NCBI GenBank assembly: GCA_903872345.1
Contig: CAIQKM010000146.1
Location: 1 to 55,596, forward strand
Length of the DNA stretch: 55,596 bases
Direction: 5' to 3'
Origin: an uncultured Verrucomicrobia subdivision 3 bacterium
Lineage (GTDB): Bacteria; Verrucomicrobiota; Verrucomicrobiia; Limisphaerales; UBA11358
The translations under genes were made by a program, and so were the position numbers. Below the pieces are notes generated by a model. It made no database searches. It saw only the letters and a list, made by a program, of their open reading frames with translations, and was not told the DNA's origin. Positions 35,249-44,456 of this stretch are shown in pieces (the stretch's first letter is position 1; each line of letters begins with the position of its first letter).

Positions 35249-38200
35249 ATGAAAGAAAACTCCCTCATTATGGCGCGACCCGCCATTGCCCGGTCGCTGC
35301 CGGCGGCACTGCTGATCGCGGCCGCCGCATTCACACCGGCAGTCCATGCCGCCAATGTGATCAAATCCTCAGCCGGCACCGATCTGACCGCCGGGGCCAG
35401 TTGGACGAATGGCGTGGCCCCGGGTTCCGGCGACAACGCCATCTGGGCCGGTTCATCACTCGGCGCGGGCCTGACTTTGGGCGCGGCCCAATCGTGGGGC
35501 GGCATTGTGGTGACGAACGCGGCGAGTGCGATTGGCGTTACCGGCGCAGGTCCGCTGACGCTGGGCGCCAACGGCATTAATATGACGAACTCCGCCGTCA
35601 ATTTTACCCTGGGCATTCCCACCGTGCTGGGGGCCAGCCAGATCTGGACCGTGGCCAGCGGGAAAGGGCTGACGAACAGCGGCGTTATCAGCGATGGCGG
35701 CAGCGGCTATGGTCTGACGCTCAATGGTGCCGGTCTGACCACCTTGTCCGGCGCGAATACTTATTCCGGCGGCACGACCGTCACTCCCAACGGCGACTTT
35801 ACCGGATTGACGGTCGCCAACGCGGGGGCCTTGGGCAACGGCGCTTTGCTCGTCAAAGGCACGGTCCATTTTAGCCCGTCTGTGGGTGTGAATGGGGGGT
35901 TGACCATCACCAATGCCGTGACGTTGCAGAAGGGCAGTTCCGGGACGGGGAACGCGTCCGTCGGCCTGGGGGCCGCCTCCATTTGGAGCGGGCCGATCAC
36001 GTTGGATGGCACCACGGCAACCGGCTTTAACGGATTCCTCTTTTCGGGAGGCAATTCCATCGCGAACGCGTGCGTCATTGCTGGCAACATCGGCTTTAGC
36101 ACACTGGGAACCACCAATTCAGGCAGCCCGAACCTCGTTTTCCGCAACTCTGGCAGTTACGGCCGGGTGACCGGGCCGATTTCCCTGTCCACCGGCTACG
36201 TACAGTTGCTGGACACGGTCAAAACTGAATTTGACAATACCAACAATGTCTGGGGCACACTCGATGTGGGCAATGCCAGTGCCATTGCCTATGTTGGGGC
36301 GACCAATGCGCTTTCGACCAATGGCATTGTACTGTCCACGACGGGCGGCACCTTGCAGTTGACCGACTTCAGCGGCACCAACAGCTATCCGCAAACCATT
36401 GCCGCTTTGAACGGAAATGTGAGTGTCAAGCAACCGACCACCAACCTGCTCACGCTGACGTTGAACGGTTCCGTGACAACGACCAACACCGGAGTGATTT
36501 CCGGGGGCATAGCCTTGGTAAAGACCGGCTCGGGAACCCAGGTCTTGGGGGCCACGAATGGTATTAACACCTTTAGCGGCGGCACCACCTTGAGCGGCGG
36601 CTATCTGGTGGTGGCCACCAATAACGCGCTCGGCACCAATCTGGTGACCATCGGTGCCAGCGCCGTTGGCCTAACCATCCGCGACGGCCAGATTTTAACG
36701 AACAACATCACCATCAGTGGCGGCAGCGGGGCCTACGCCGGCCTGCTTATGAACAGCGGCACGGGCAACGCCACGTTAAGCGGCGGCACGATTACGATTA
36801 CCGGTTCGCCCGCCACCGGCGGCCATTTCGCGGGCGCCAGCACGGGCACGCTGACCGTTGCCGACCCGGTTAATTCCACCGGGAACGTCATTTGGCGGTC
36901 CGGTACCGGCATTTTCAGCGGGGGCGGTTCATACCTCGGCTTTTTCATGACCGGCACCGTGAAATTGGGAGCCAACAACGGCCTCGCCAACAACGCCACC
37001 ATCTCCATCGGGAACAGCGGCGCGGCTACGCTTGATCTGGCGGGCTACAATCAGACGGTCGCGGGCATCGCCAATATCGGCAGCAGTACGGCGCTGATCA
37101 GCAACAGTTCCGCCACCAACGATTCCTCGCTGACCACCACGGGCAACAGCACCTTCGGCGGAGTCATCATGAATGGCACGCATAAACTCCTGCTGACGGT
37201 CAATGGCGGGACCCTCACGCTGGCGGGCACGAACACTTACACGGGCGGAACCACCATCAACGCGGGGACGTTGACGATCGGCGGCGCCGGTCTGCTGGGC
37301 AACGGCAACTATGCCGGCGCGATTACGAATGCCGGCGCTTTGGTTTTCAACAGCACGGCGGTCCAGATCCTGTCGGGCACCATTTCTGGCAGCGGCTCCA
37401 CGACGGTCAGCAACGGCTTTCTGTACCTCAACGGCACGGCCGGCGCGGTTACCGCCGCCACGGGGGGCACTTTCGGCGGTGAGGGCAGCGTCGGAACGGT
37501 CACCGTGCAGTCCGGTGGCTATCTTGAAGGCGGCATGGGCGGCGCGGGCCTGCTCACCGTCACCAACCTCAATCTGGGTGCCGCCTCCGGCGATTATGAA
37601 ACCGTGGTGGTCACGCCCAATGCCACGACCGCGCCCGTCCATGTCATGGCGTCGAACGGGTTGAATGTTTCCAGCGATATGAATTCGGTCAACATCAATG
37701 TTGGTGGTGGCTTGCTGGCTTCGGGCACCTACCATTTGATCCAGTATAGCGGCGGCATTCAGGGAGCGGGCTTTGGTGCGTTCCAGTTGGGCACGACGCC
37801 GGGTGGCAATTATACTTATTCCCTGGCCAATAATGCCGGGAGTGTGGATTTGGTGGTGGTTGCGAACTCGGACACTTGGAGCGGCGCTTTCGGCACTGAA
37901 TGGAGCATTAATACGATTGCCAGTCCCAAGAACTGGGTGGCATCCGGCAGTCCGGTGGACTATGCCGATGGCCAGCCCGTCATATTCGATGATTCGGCGT
38001 CCGGCACGACTGCCGTTAGCATTTCCGCGGCGGATGTGAATCCGGCCAGCGTGCTGTTCAATAACAACGGCAAGAATTACACGCTGTCCGGGCCGTATGC
38101 GATCGCCAACGCCAACGGGACAACCTTTACCAAGACCGGCACCGGCACGGTGACGATCAACAACGTTAATTCGTTCGCCAGCGCACCGGCGATCAATGGC

Positions 38201-40687
38201 GGAACCGTTTCGGTGAGCACGGTGGCCAATCAAAACGTCAACAGTCCGCTCGGGGCCGGCTCCCAGATCATGCTCGGCGGCGGTAAACTGAGCTACACCG
38301 GCGGCACGGCCAGTTCTGATCGTGAAATCTATCTGACGGGCGACAGTGCCATGGAAGTCACGGCACCGGCCACGACCCTGACGATTGCCGGAACGGTGGA
38401 TGGCAGCACGGGGCTGACCAAGACGGGCAACGGCACGCTTGCCCTCGCCAGTTACAACTCTTACACGGGCAACACCACGATCAGTGCCGGCACGCTGACC
38501 ATTGCCGATCCCGGATATCTGGGCAACGCAGCCTATGCCGGGAACATCACCAACAATGCCGTCCTGGTTGACAACAGCTCGGCGGCACAGACGTGGTCGG
38601 GCGTCATTTCCGGCACCGGTACGCTGACCAATTCCGGCGGCGGCACGCTCACGCTTTCCGGCGTGAACACCTTCACCGGCGGCACCACGCTGGCGGCCGG
38701 GCAGTTGAACCTGAACAGTTCCAAGGCGCTGGGCGCGGCGGCCAGCCCACTGACCATCGCCGGCACCAGCACCATTGATAACACGGCCAGCGGCGCCATC
38801 ACCATCGCCAACGGCAATCCGCAGAATTGGAACGCCGACTTTACCTTCGCCGGTTCCCAGAATCTGAACCTTGGCGCCGGTCCGGTGACGCTGGGAGGGG
38901 ACCGTCAGGTGACGGTAAACGCCAACACCCTGACGGTCGGCGGTGCGATTGGCGGCGCCCACAACCTGACGCTGGCGGGAGCCGGCACCCTGTCGTTGAA
39001 CGGCACCAACACTTACACCGGCAACACCACCATCAGCGCGGGCACCTTGAACATCGGTGGCGCGGGCCAGTTGGGCGGCGGCAACTATGCCGGGAACATC
39101 ACCAATAACGCCGTCTTCACTTACGGCAGTTCGGCGACGCAAACCCTGGCGGGCGTCATCTCCGGCGGTGGCACGCTGACGGCACTGTTGAATTCCGGTG
39201 CGCTCACTCTCTCCGGCGCGAATACGTACACCACGATCACCACGATCAAATCGGGGGCGGGTCTCGTGACGGTCCAGAACAACCAGAGTGCCGCCAATGG
39301 CGGCTGGCTCATCGGTCCGGATAGTGTTTACTACACGACGGTGAACTTTGCGGCGGGCTCCTCAGTTGCCGTGGCCGGCGGCAATGAAATTCAGATCGGC
39401 AATACGGCGGCGACCGGATTCAGCACGCAAAATCTTAATGCGGCCGGCACGGTGAACAACAGCGGCATGCTGTTCGTCGGCCGGGACGCGAACGTCAATC
39501 TCACCAACGGTGCCAGCTGGAATCAGGCCGGTGACATGAGCCTGAATGGTCTGGGTGGCTACAGTGCAACGTTAAACATCAACTCCAATTCGTCCTTTGC
39601 CTACACCGGCACCGACACGATCAAGCTCAACGCCGGCACCAGCACTGCGGGCGCTGGCAATGTGACCGTTGACGGCACCGGTGTTTTCACCACCGGCATT
39701 GGATTTGAAAATGTGAATACCGGCAATGCCGGCTACGGGCGCGTCACGTTGAGCAATGGTGGCACCGTCCGGCTTTCGGCGGATGTGGCCGCCCTGACCA
39801 CCCAGGTGCAGTTTAATCTCGGCACCAACGGTGGTGTCATTGATAACAACGGGCACAATGTCACGCTGTCCGGCAGCGTCCTTGCCGGCACCACCAACAG
39901 CGGCATCTTTGGCCCTGGCAGTCTGACATCAAAAGGCGGCGGCACGCTGACCCTGACCGGCACGAATACCTACACCGGCAACACCATCATTAGCTCCGGG
40001 ACGCTGGCATTGGCTCCCACCGGCTCCATCACCAGCAGCACCAACCTCGTCATTGCCGGGGGTGCGACGCTGGATATTTCCGCCACCGCGTTTGCGCTGG
40101 GTGCCAGCCAGGTATTGAGCAATCTCAGCGCCACTGCCGTGGTGAACGGCAATGTCAACGCCAGCGTCGGAACCGTGGCGCTCACGTATGCCCCGGGAAC
40201 GCCTTCGCTGGAAGTTACCAATGGCACCTTGACGCTGGCGGCCGGCACCGGCTGCAAAATCAACAACACGGGCGCGGCTTTGGCGGTTGGCAGCTACAAG
40301 CTGATTGCCGCCGCCACCACGGGCAATGCGGGTGCCGTGGCGGGCACGGTGCCGGCGTTCGTGAGCGTGGGCGGCAACGGCCTGATGCCCTACACGACCA
40401 ATTCGCTGCAAATCACGGGCGGCGAACTTTACCTGGTGGTTACGGCTACCGTGAACACCACGCCCCCGGTGCTTGCCAACAGTGTTAGCAACGGTGGCAT
40501 GACCCTGTCCTGGCCCTCCGACCACACCGGTTGGCGGTTGCTGATGCAGACCAACAATCTGGCGGCAGGCATTAGCTCGAACACGAATGATTGGGGTACG
40601 GTTGCCGGTTCGGCTGCCACCAATCAGGTGACGATCCCCGTGGATGCGACCAAGTCGGATGAGTTCTACCGGCTGGTCTATCCGTAA
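35249..40687 (+). CDS. Giant secreted protein of autotransporter-associated beta-strand repeats (giant 2)
   Basis: 1812 residues. Signal peptide (MARPAIARSLPAALLIAAAAFTPAVHA|A; an ATG at 35270 is an alternative start). Almost the whole protein is a right-handed beta-helix repeat array, with about a dozen units of the type LTLTGTNTYTGNTTISAGTLNIGGAGQLG. Residues about 160-440 are clearly homologous to a section of giant 1 (nt 32056-32880): matching blocks include NGGLTITNAVTLQKGSSGTGNAS, GRVTGPISLSTGYVQLLD and GVISGGIALVKTG. The C-terminus is a short domain ending SDEFYRLVYP, related to the tail of giant 1. No barrel, LPXTG or PEP-CTERM anchor is visible. It lies 247 bases after giant 1, with palindrome copy D in between. 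A fibrous adhesin or surface-layer role is inferred. Confidence 0.9.
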   Translation: MKENSLIMARPAIARSLPAALLIAAAAFTPAVHAANVIKSSAGTDLTAGASWTNGVAPGSGDNAIWAGSSLGAGLTLGAAQSWGGIVVTNAASAIGVTGAGPLTLGANGINMTNSAVNFTLGIPTVLGASQIWTVASGKGLTNSGVISDGGSGYGLTLNGAGLTTLSGANTYSGGTTVTPNGDFTGLTVANAGALGNGALLVKGTVHFSPSVGVNGGLTITNAVTLQKGSSGTGNASVGLGAASIWSGPITLDGTTATGFNGFLFSGGNSIANACVIAGNIGFSTLGTTNSGSPNLVFRNSGSYGRVTGPISLSTGYVQLLDTVKTEFDNTNNVWGTLDVGNASAIAYVGATNALSTNGIVLSTTGGTLQLTDFSGTNSYPQTIAALNGNVSVKQPTTNLLTLTLNGSVTTTNTGVISGGIALVKTGSGTQVLGATNGINTFSGGTTLSGGYLVVATNNALGTNLVTIGASAVGLTIRDGQILTNNITISGGSGAYAGLLMNSGTGNATLSGGTITITGSPATGGHFAGASTGTLTVADPVNSTGNVIWRSGTGIFSGGGSYLGFFMTGTVKLGANNGLANNATISIGNSGAATLDLAGYNQTVAGIANIGSSTALISNSSATNDSSLTTTGNSTFGGVIMNGTHKLLLTVNGGTLTLAGTNTYTGGTTINAGTLTIGGAGLLGNGNYAGAITNAGALVFNSTAVQILSGTISGSGSTTVSNGFLYLNGTAGAVTAATGGTFGGEGSVGTVTVQSGGYLEGGMGGAGLLTVTNLNLGAASGDYETVVVTPNATTAPVHVMASNGLNVSSDMNSVNINVGGGLLASGTYHLIQYSGGIQGAGFGAFQLGTTPGGNYTYSLANNAGSVDLVVVANSDTWSGAFGTEWSINTIASPKNWVASGSPVDYADGQPVIFDDSASGTTAVSISAADVNPASVLFNNNGKNYTLSGPYAIANANGTTFTKTGTGTVTINNVNSFASAPAINGGTVSVSTVANQNVNSPLGAGSQIMLGGGKLSYTGGTASSDREIYLTGDSAMEVTAPATTLTIAGTVDGSTGLTKTGNGTLALASYNSYTGNTTISAGTLTIADPGYLGNAAYAGNITNNAVLVDNSSAAQTWSGVISGTGTLTNSGGGTLTLSGVNTFTGGTTLAAGQLNLNSSKALGAAASPLTIAGTSTIDNTASGAITIANGNPQNWNADFTFAGSQNLNLGAGPVTLGGDRQVTVNANTLTVGGAIGGAHNLTLAGAGTLSLNGTNTYTGNTTISAGTLNIGGAGQLGGGNYAGNITNNAVFTYGSSATQTLAGVISGGGTLTALLNSGALTLSGANTYTTITTIKSGAGLVTVQNNQSAANGGWLIGPDSVYYTTVNFAAGSSVAVAGGNEIQIGNTAATGFSTQNLNAAGTVNNSGMLFVGRDANVNLTNGASWNQAGDMSLNGLGGYSATLNINSNSSFAYTGTDTIKLNAGTSTAGAGNVTVDGTGVFTTGIGFENVNTGNAGYGRVTLSNGGTVRLSADVAALTTQVQFNLGTNGGVIDNNGHNVTLSGSVLAGTTNSGIFGPGSLTSKGGGTLTLTGTNTYTGNTIISSGTLALAPTGSITSSTNLVIAGGATLDISATAFALGASQVLSNLSATAVVNGNVNASVGTVALTYAPGTPSLEVTNGTLTLAAGTGCKINNTGAALAVGSYKLIAAATTGNAGAVAGTVPAFVSVGGNGLMPYTTNSLQITGGELYLVVTATVNTTPPVLANSVSNGGMTLSWPSDHTGWRLLMQTNNLAAGISSNTNDWGTVAGSAATNQVTIPVDATKSDEFYRLVYP

Positions 40688-40994
40688 GTCTGGTTTGGGC
40701 CGGTTGCTTTGCGATGCGTTCCAGTCTATCACAAGGCAACCGGCATTTTTGAACGCCAGGGAAATTCATTCGTCAATCGGAAGCCCGGCATGCATAGAGC
40801 AATTTGTTTGCCGATGCGTAAAAGGCCAATGATGGCAGGTTGTCCCGGTTTGCCAGCCCGTTCAGTGCCGGCCAATTAGGGGCAACAACAGTATACCCAA
40901 CGAATATCGCACTATGACCGCGATTCTGATCTCAAGCTGGTTTGTTCGCCGTCATTCCGCATCGGTGATGAATGCCCTGGTGCTGGCCGCTGCC

Positions 40995-41102
40995 GGCCTG
41001 GCCGATCCGGCGGAGATCGGAGCGGTGGCCGCCTTTCTCGCGTCGTCGGACAGCAGCTTCATGACCGTCAGCGAGGTTGCCGTGGTTTCTGGGAGCGTGA
41101 GG
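40995..41102 (+). pseudogene. Remnant of a short-chain dehydrogenase C-terminus
   Basis: The frame reads GLADPAEIGAVAAFLASSDSSFMTVSEVAVVSG, which matches the conserved end of SDR oxidoreductases ('g.peEia.avaFLaSddssfvtGsel.vdGG'). The catalytic YxxxK region and Rossmann motif are absent, and the surrounding sequence (40688-40994 and 41103-41164) shows no related coding. It is a relic of a deleted gene, marking a recombination point after the giant-protein locus. Confidence 0.55.
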
Positions 41103-41164
41103 CGGGCCTTCACCAGCAATCCCCCCACGCATACCGTGGCCCCGCAGGCAGCCATACGACATTG

Positions 41165-41341
41165 TCATCTGCGTCCGAAAAACCTCTCCAAAAACGCCAG
41201 TTGAAGACTGGCTGGCTTTTGGGCCTCATCTTCCCATACTCGTACTATGGCTTGTGCAATACCTATTTTCGACCCAAGCTGGCCGGGCGTGAGATTCTTC
41301 TCAATCCGCTTGGAACGAATCCAGAAGCCAAGCGTTTGCAT
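41165..41341 (-). CDS. Very short XRE-type helix-turn-helix protein
   Basis: 58 residues from the ATG at 41341 (a TTG at 41353 adds four). The sequence MQTLGFWIRSKRIEKNLTPGQLGSKIGIAQAIVRVWEDEAQKPASLQLAFLERFFGRR is a compact XRE helix-turn-helix: 'lG..ir..Ri...ltq.qla...gi....v..wE....P....l..l..f.g'. In other bacteria this type of domain is usually slightly longer and sits at the end of a DNA-associated protein, so this may be a small regulator or the remains of one. The neighbouring SDR relic favours a decayed region. Confidence 0.5.
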   Translation of the reverse strand: MQTLGFWIRSKRIEKNLTPGQLGSKIGIAQAIVRVWEDEAQKPASLQLAFLERFFGRR

Positions 41342-41353
41342 GCTGAATTCCAA

Positions 41354-41658
41354 CGGTTTAAAGCGCTTTTGCCGGCTGATTGCAGGGACGAAAATGACAT
41401 GAATCTGACGTTGTGCAAAACCCTGCAGGGCAACTCCTCCCCCGGGGAGAGGATTTTAACTTGGCTCATTTTCTGAACATTTGTCCACCAGTCCGACCCA
41501 TCCAGCGGCTTGATTCGCGATACCTGCGGCAACCTGTTCACACTCTCCTTGGGGGGAGAGGGTGAAGGCGAGCAACAAAAAAACTTTTCCGGCCGGCCTT
41601 CCAGTCGTTTAATTCGGGTTCCTTGGTGTCTATTCGCGGTTCCACCGCGCCGTCGGGA
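41354..41658. other. Gene-free stretch
   Basis: No credible gene. It contains two GA-rich blocks of related sequence (CTCCCCCGGGGAGAGGATTTT near 41440 and CTCTCCTTGGGGGGAGAGGGTGA near 41542), each an imperfect hairpin of a common intergenic type. Confidence 0.35.
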
Positions 41659-43707
41659 TCAATCCGGGTCCGTATCGTCCGCGCCGTTTTCGTGAAAGGG
41701 CCGGCCGGCCTGATAAAATGCGAGCAACTGCTGGTTGACCGCCGCCTGCTGAAAATTTCCGGTCGCGTTTTGCAGTTGCAGCGCCTGGCTGGCGGTGTTT
41801 ACCGCCTCCGGAAAGCGGCCGGCTTCCGCATAGGCCGCCGCCAGCGTGCTGACGGGCGTGGCGGATTTGAACCCGGTGAGCTGGCAGGCGCGTTCGGCTG
41901 CGGTCACGGCCTCGGAGCCGCTGCGCAGCCGGTGATTCGGGCACGTGGCCAGAATCCAGGCCAGATTGTTCAGGGCGTCCACCGAGTTTGTTTCCGTTTG
42001 AATTGCCAGCCGGAGCTGGGCGGCGGCGCGGCGATAATGGCCGGTCTGATAGTACAGGGCGGCCAGTTGAATCCGGGTGTCGGCGGCGGGCCGCCCGCGC
42101 TTTTGAAAGATGATGCCGGCTTGCAACTGTAAAATGGCCGGCCGGATTTTGCCTTGCTGCATCAGGATCTGCCCGTATTTCAAATGGGTCAAGGCATCGC
42201 CGGGCCGGAATTTCAGGGCCGCCTGGTAATGTTCCGCCGCCGCCTCCAGCCGGCCTTGCATGGCCATGGCCTGGCCGAGATTCAGCCGGATATTGGGGTC
42301 CTCCGGATTTTCCGCAAACGCGGCGTTGAACTCGTCCACGGCGGCGGAAAAATTCTGCCGTTGAGCCAGGATGCTGCCAAGGTCGTTATGGGCATCCGCC
42401 GCCGCCGGGTTTTTGGCCAGGGTATCGCGCATCAGGGATTCTTCCGTCGCAAAGACATTGGCCCGTTCCATCGTCAGCAGGAAGCCTGCCGCGAGCAGGA
42501 CGGCGGCCACGCCGGGGAACAGTTTTTTCCCGGCCCACGCGGCGGCCGCGGCGGCCACGGCGGAGACGGGAATGATCAACGGCAGATATTGGAGATGGTC
42601 GGACACCTGCCAGCGGGTCAGGAACTGGGCGTCAAAGAGGCCCAGCGAAGGAAAAAGGCAAATGCCGAAACCCGCCAGCAGCAGCAGGCCATGCCGGCCC
42701 CAGCCTTGGCGAAACCGCCAGCACACGGCCGCACCGGCCCCGGCAAGCAGCAGCGGCAGCCAGGCGGCCATGGTCGAGGCATCCGTTTTCCAGACCGGAT
42801 AAACCAGATTCAGATTCAGCGGCAGCAGCGCCTTGGCGAGATAAAACCAGTACACCCGGCCGGCGATGGCCAGCCGCGTGGCGAAACCGACCGGCGCGAG
42901 CACCTGCCCGGCATCCGCGAGGGCCTGATGTTTTTGAAACCAGACGGACATCAGGCCGAAGGTGACCGCCAGCGCGAAGAACGGCAGGGTATGCCAGCAG
43001 TCCTGCCGTGTAAGCCGCCGCCGCTGCCAGAGGGCCAGGGCCAGCAGCAGGGCCGGCAGCACCACGGTGGAGGTCTTGGCCAGCAAGGCCAGCAGGAAGG
43101 CGACAAAGGCCAGTTGATACCAAAACAGCCCCGCCCAGGAGCGGGGCGGGCGGGCCTGCGGATTCCGGTACAGCGCGACGGCTTCGTACTGGAGATAGGC
43201 CCACAGGCTCAAGAGAAAAAACGGCAGCGACAGCGTGTTCTTGAGCTCGGCGATCCGGGCCACGGAGTTGACCGCCACCGGATGCAACGCAAACAGGGCG
43301 CCGGCCAGCCAGGCGCCGGGAATTTTCAAGCGGCGCAACACCTGCCACAGCAGCACCGCGCTCAGTCCATGCAACAGAATGTTCACCGCGTGGTAGCCGG
43401 CCGGGTGACCGCCCCAAGCCAGCCGCTCCAGCCAGAAGCCAAGGGTGGACAGGGTGAAATCGGTTTGGAACCAGATGTTGCGCGGGGTGAATTCGCCGGT
43501 CACCAGCGGATTGTCGCTTTCAACCAGGCGGTGGTCATCCATGATGAAATTCCCGGGCAGCACGGGCGAGTAGGCGGCCAGGGCCAGAAAAAATAACAGC
43601 AAGGCGGCAGGAACCCACCGGAAGATTTCCCGGCCGAAAGTCCATGTCCCATCCCCCGCCGGAACCGTGCCGGTTGGGCGGAAATCAATCCCCAGTGTTT
43701 TTAGCAT
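41659..43707 (-). CDS. Membrane O-mannosyltransferase-like protein with C-terminal TPR repeats
   Basis: A protein of 682 residues. Residues about 32-440 have ten or more transmembrane segments. The first periplasmic loop carries the Asp pair FIMDDHRLVESDNPLV, and GYHAVNILLHGLSAVLLW and FALHPVAVNSVARIAELKN follow, the pattern of TMTC/PMT-like GT-C glycosyltransferases that are fused to TPRs. Residues about 455-660 are tetratricopeptide repeats (AADAHNDLGSILAQRQNFSAAVDEFNAAF, PEDPNIRLNLGQAMAMQGRLEAAAEHYQAAL and so on). The DD motif suggests an active enzyme using a polyprenyl-linked sugar to modify exported proteins. The giant Ser/Thr-rich proteins encoded nearby would be attractive substrates, but that is only speculation. 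The gene is preceded by a terminator, so it has its own promoter. Confidence 0.85.
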   Translation of the reverse strand: MLKTLGIDFRPTGTVPAGDGTWTFGREIFRWVPAALLLFFLALAAYSPVLPGNFIMDDHRLVESDNPLVTGEFTPRNIWFQTDFTLSTLGFWLERLAWGGHPAGYHAVNILLHGLSAVLLWQVLRRLKIPGAWLAGALFALHPVAVNSVARIAELKNTLSLPFFLLSLWAYLQYEAVALYRNPQARPPRSWAGLFWYQLAFVAFLLALLAKTSTVVLPALLLALALWQRRRLTRQDCWHTLPFFALAVTFGLMSVWFQKHQALADAGQVLAPVGFATRLAIAGRVYWFYLAKALLPLNLNLVYPVWKTDASTMAAWLPLLLAGAGAAVCWRFRQGWGRHGLLLLAGFGICLFPSLGLFDAQFLTRWQVSDHLQYLPLIIPVSAVAAAAAAWAGKKLFPGVAAVLLAAGFLLTMERANVFATEESLMRDTLAKNPAAADAHNDLGSILAQRQNFSAAVDEFNAAFAENPEDPNIRLNLGQAMAMQGRLEAAAEHYQAALKFRPGDALTHLKYGQILMQQGKIRPAILQLQAGIIFQKRGRPAADTRIQLAALYYQTGHYRRAAAQLRLAIQTETNSVDALNNLAWILATCPNHRLRSGSEAVTAAERACQLTGFKSATPVSTLAAAYAEAGRFPEAVNTASQALQLQNATGNFQQAAVNQQLLAFYQAGRPFHENGADDTDPD

Positions 43708-43723
43708 TACCAGCCTGTCTGAT

Positions 43724-43770
43724 TAAAAACTTCGTCCGGCCGCCCGTGCCAGTGAAGCGGGCGGCGGACG
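43724..43770 (-). terminator. Rho-independent terminator of the 89-residue gene
   Basis: Read leftward, CGTCCGCCGCCCG pairs with CGGGCGGCCGGACG (one bulged base), followed by AAGTTTTT. It starts 9 bases after the stop at 43779 and separates that gene from the TPR membrane protein. Confidence 0.8.
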
Positions 43771-43778
43771 TCTTCTGA

Positions 43779-44048
43779 TTATTCCAAAATCTTGACCGGT
43801 TTCGGCAGCTTGGTGTCCGTATAGGCGGTCCGCCAGTTATTCTCGGCATCCTGATAGGCGAGGCCGATGAAATGGCTGCACTCCACCATCACAAACTCGG
43901 TGACAAACGGCGTCGCCGCCTCCCGTCCGCCCGTGCTGGCGACGCCCCCCGACGGCAGCAAACAGGCCGGGTTGGGCAACTGCCCGGTGCCGGTGACATT
44001 CCGGTAAAACATTGATTTAAAGGTTTCCAGCAATTGCATCAACGGCAT
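43779..44048 (-). CDS. Small hypothetical protein
   Basis: 89 residues without signal peptide or membrane segment. The C-terminal half, FVMVECSHFIGLAYQDAENNWRTAYTDTKLPKPVKILE, looks like a small beta-strand domain with good codon use. No family is recognised. The strong terminator directly after the stop supports a real, separately transcribed gene. Confidence 0.6.
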   Translation of the reverse strand: MPLMQLLETFKSMFYRNVTGTGQLPNPACLLPSGGVASTGGREAATPFVTEFVMVECSHFIGLAYQDAENNWRTAYTDTKLPKPVKILE

Positions 44049-44206
44049 GGTAATAGCAGGGGATAAATTGAAAATGGGCGATAACGTGCGATCTTGCCAA
44101 AGATTACCGACCGGAACGCCAAAGATTCATCATCTGCCGGCTAGGGAAATTCTTTAAGCGGCGACCTGAGGTGATTAACAACTCCGATTAACCTATCCGA
44201 GGGGAT

Positions 44207-44378
44207 GGGGCGCAGGCCGCGCACGGCCCCCGGAGCGCCGGTCTGTGACCGGCTTACAACTTACGATGATCCTACATGGTTATTACTTTCCAACCGTTTC
44301 GCCGGCATGGACGCGCAAAGCCGGCTACAAGCCGGCGCTCCGAACGGCGGACGGTTCCGGGGCGGTGGCAGGATGCGC
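44207..44378 (+). repeat. Dispersed inverted-hairpin repeat, copy 2
   Basis: About 172 bases, the reverse-complement counterpart of 15409-15582. The order is GGAGCGCCGG hairpin, core (CTTACAACTTACGATGAT and CCAACCGTTTCGCCGGCATG), then GCCGGCGCTCCG hairpin. It lies just before frr, whose frame extends through it by chance. Confidence 0.85.
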
Positions 44379-44456
44379 CCCGCCGACGGGCGGTTGAATT
44401 TTGTGTCGGTTGAATTTTGTTTCGCCCTCCGGCGGGAATTGGGTATGCTGCCCCAT

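Noticed and set aside
36929..39142. A 737-codon minus-strand frame and similar ones at 32494-34140 and 39929-40732
   Set aside because: Shadows of the repetitive giant genes; their Arg/Gly repeats mirror the DNA repeats of the sense frame.
27625..40687. Classical type V autotransporters
   Set aside because: The repeat name suggests it, but no C-terminal barrel domain is present in either protein.
41162..41476. A plus-strand frame of 104 codons
   Set aside because: Opposes the XRE domain, which has clear family similarity; the plus-strand product has none.
42154..43596. A 480-codon plus-strand frame
   Set aside because: Shadow of the TPR membrane protein gene; Gln/Gly/Arg-rich with no recognised domain.
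44205..44456. N-terminal extension of frr
   Set aside because: The in-frame upstream part is the dispersed repeat; a start at 44457 gives the standard length.
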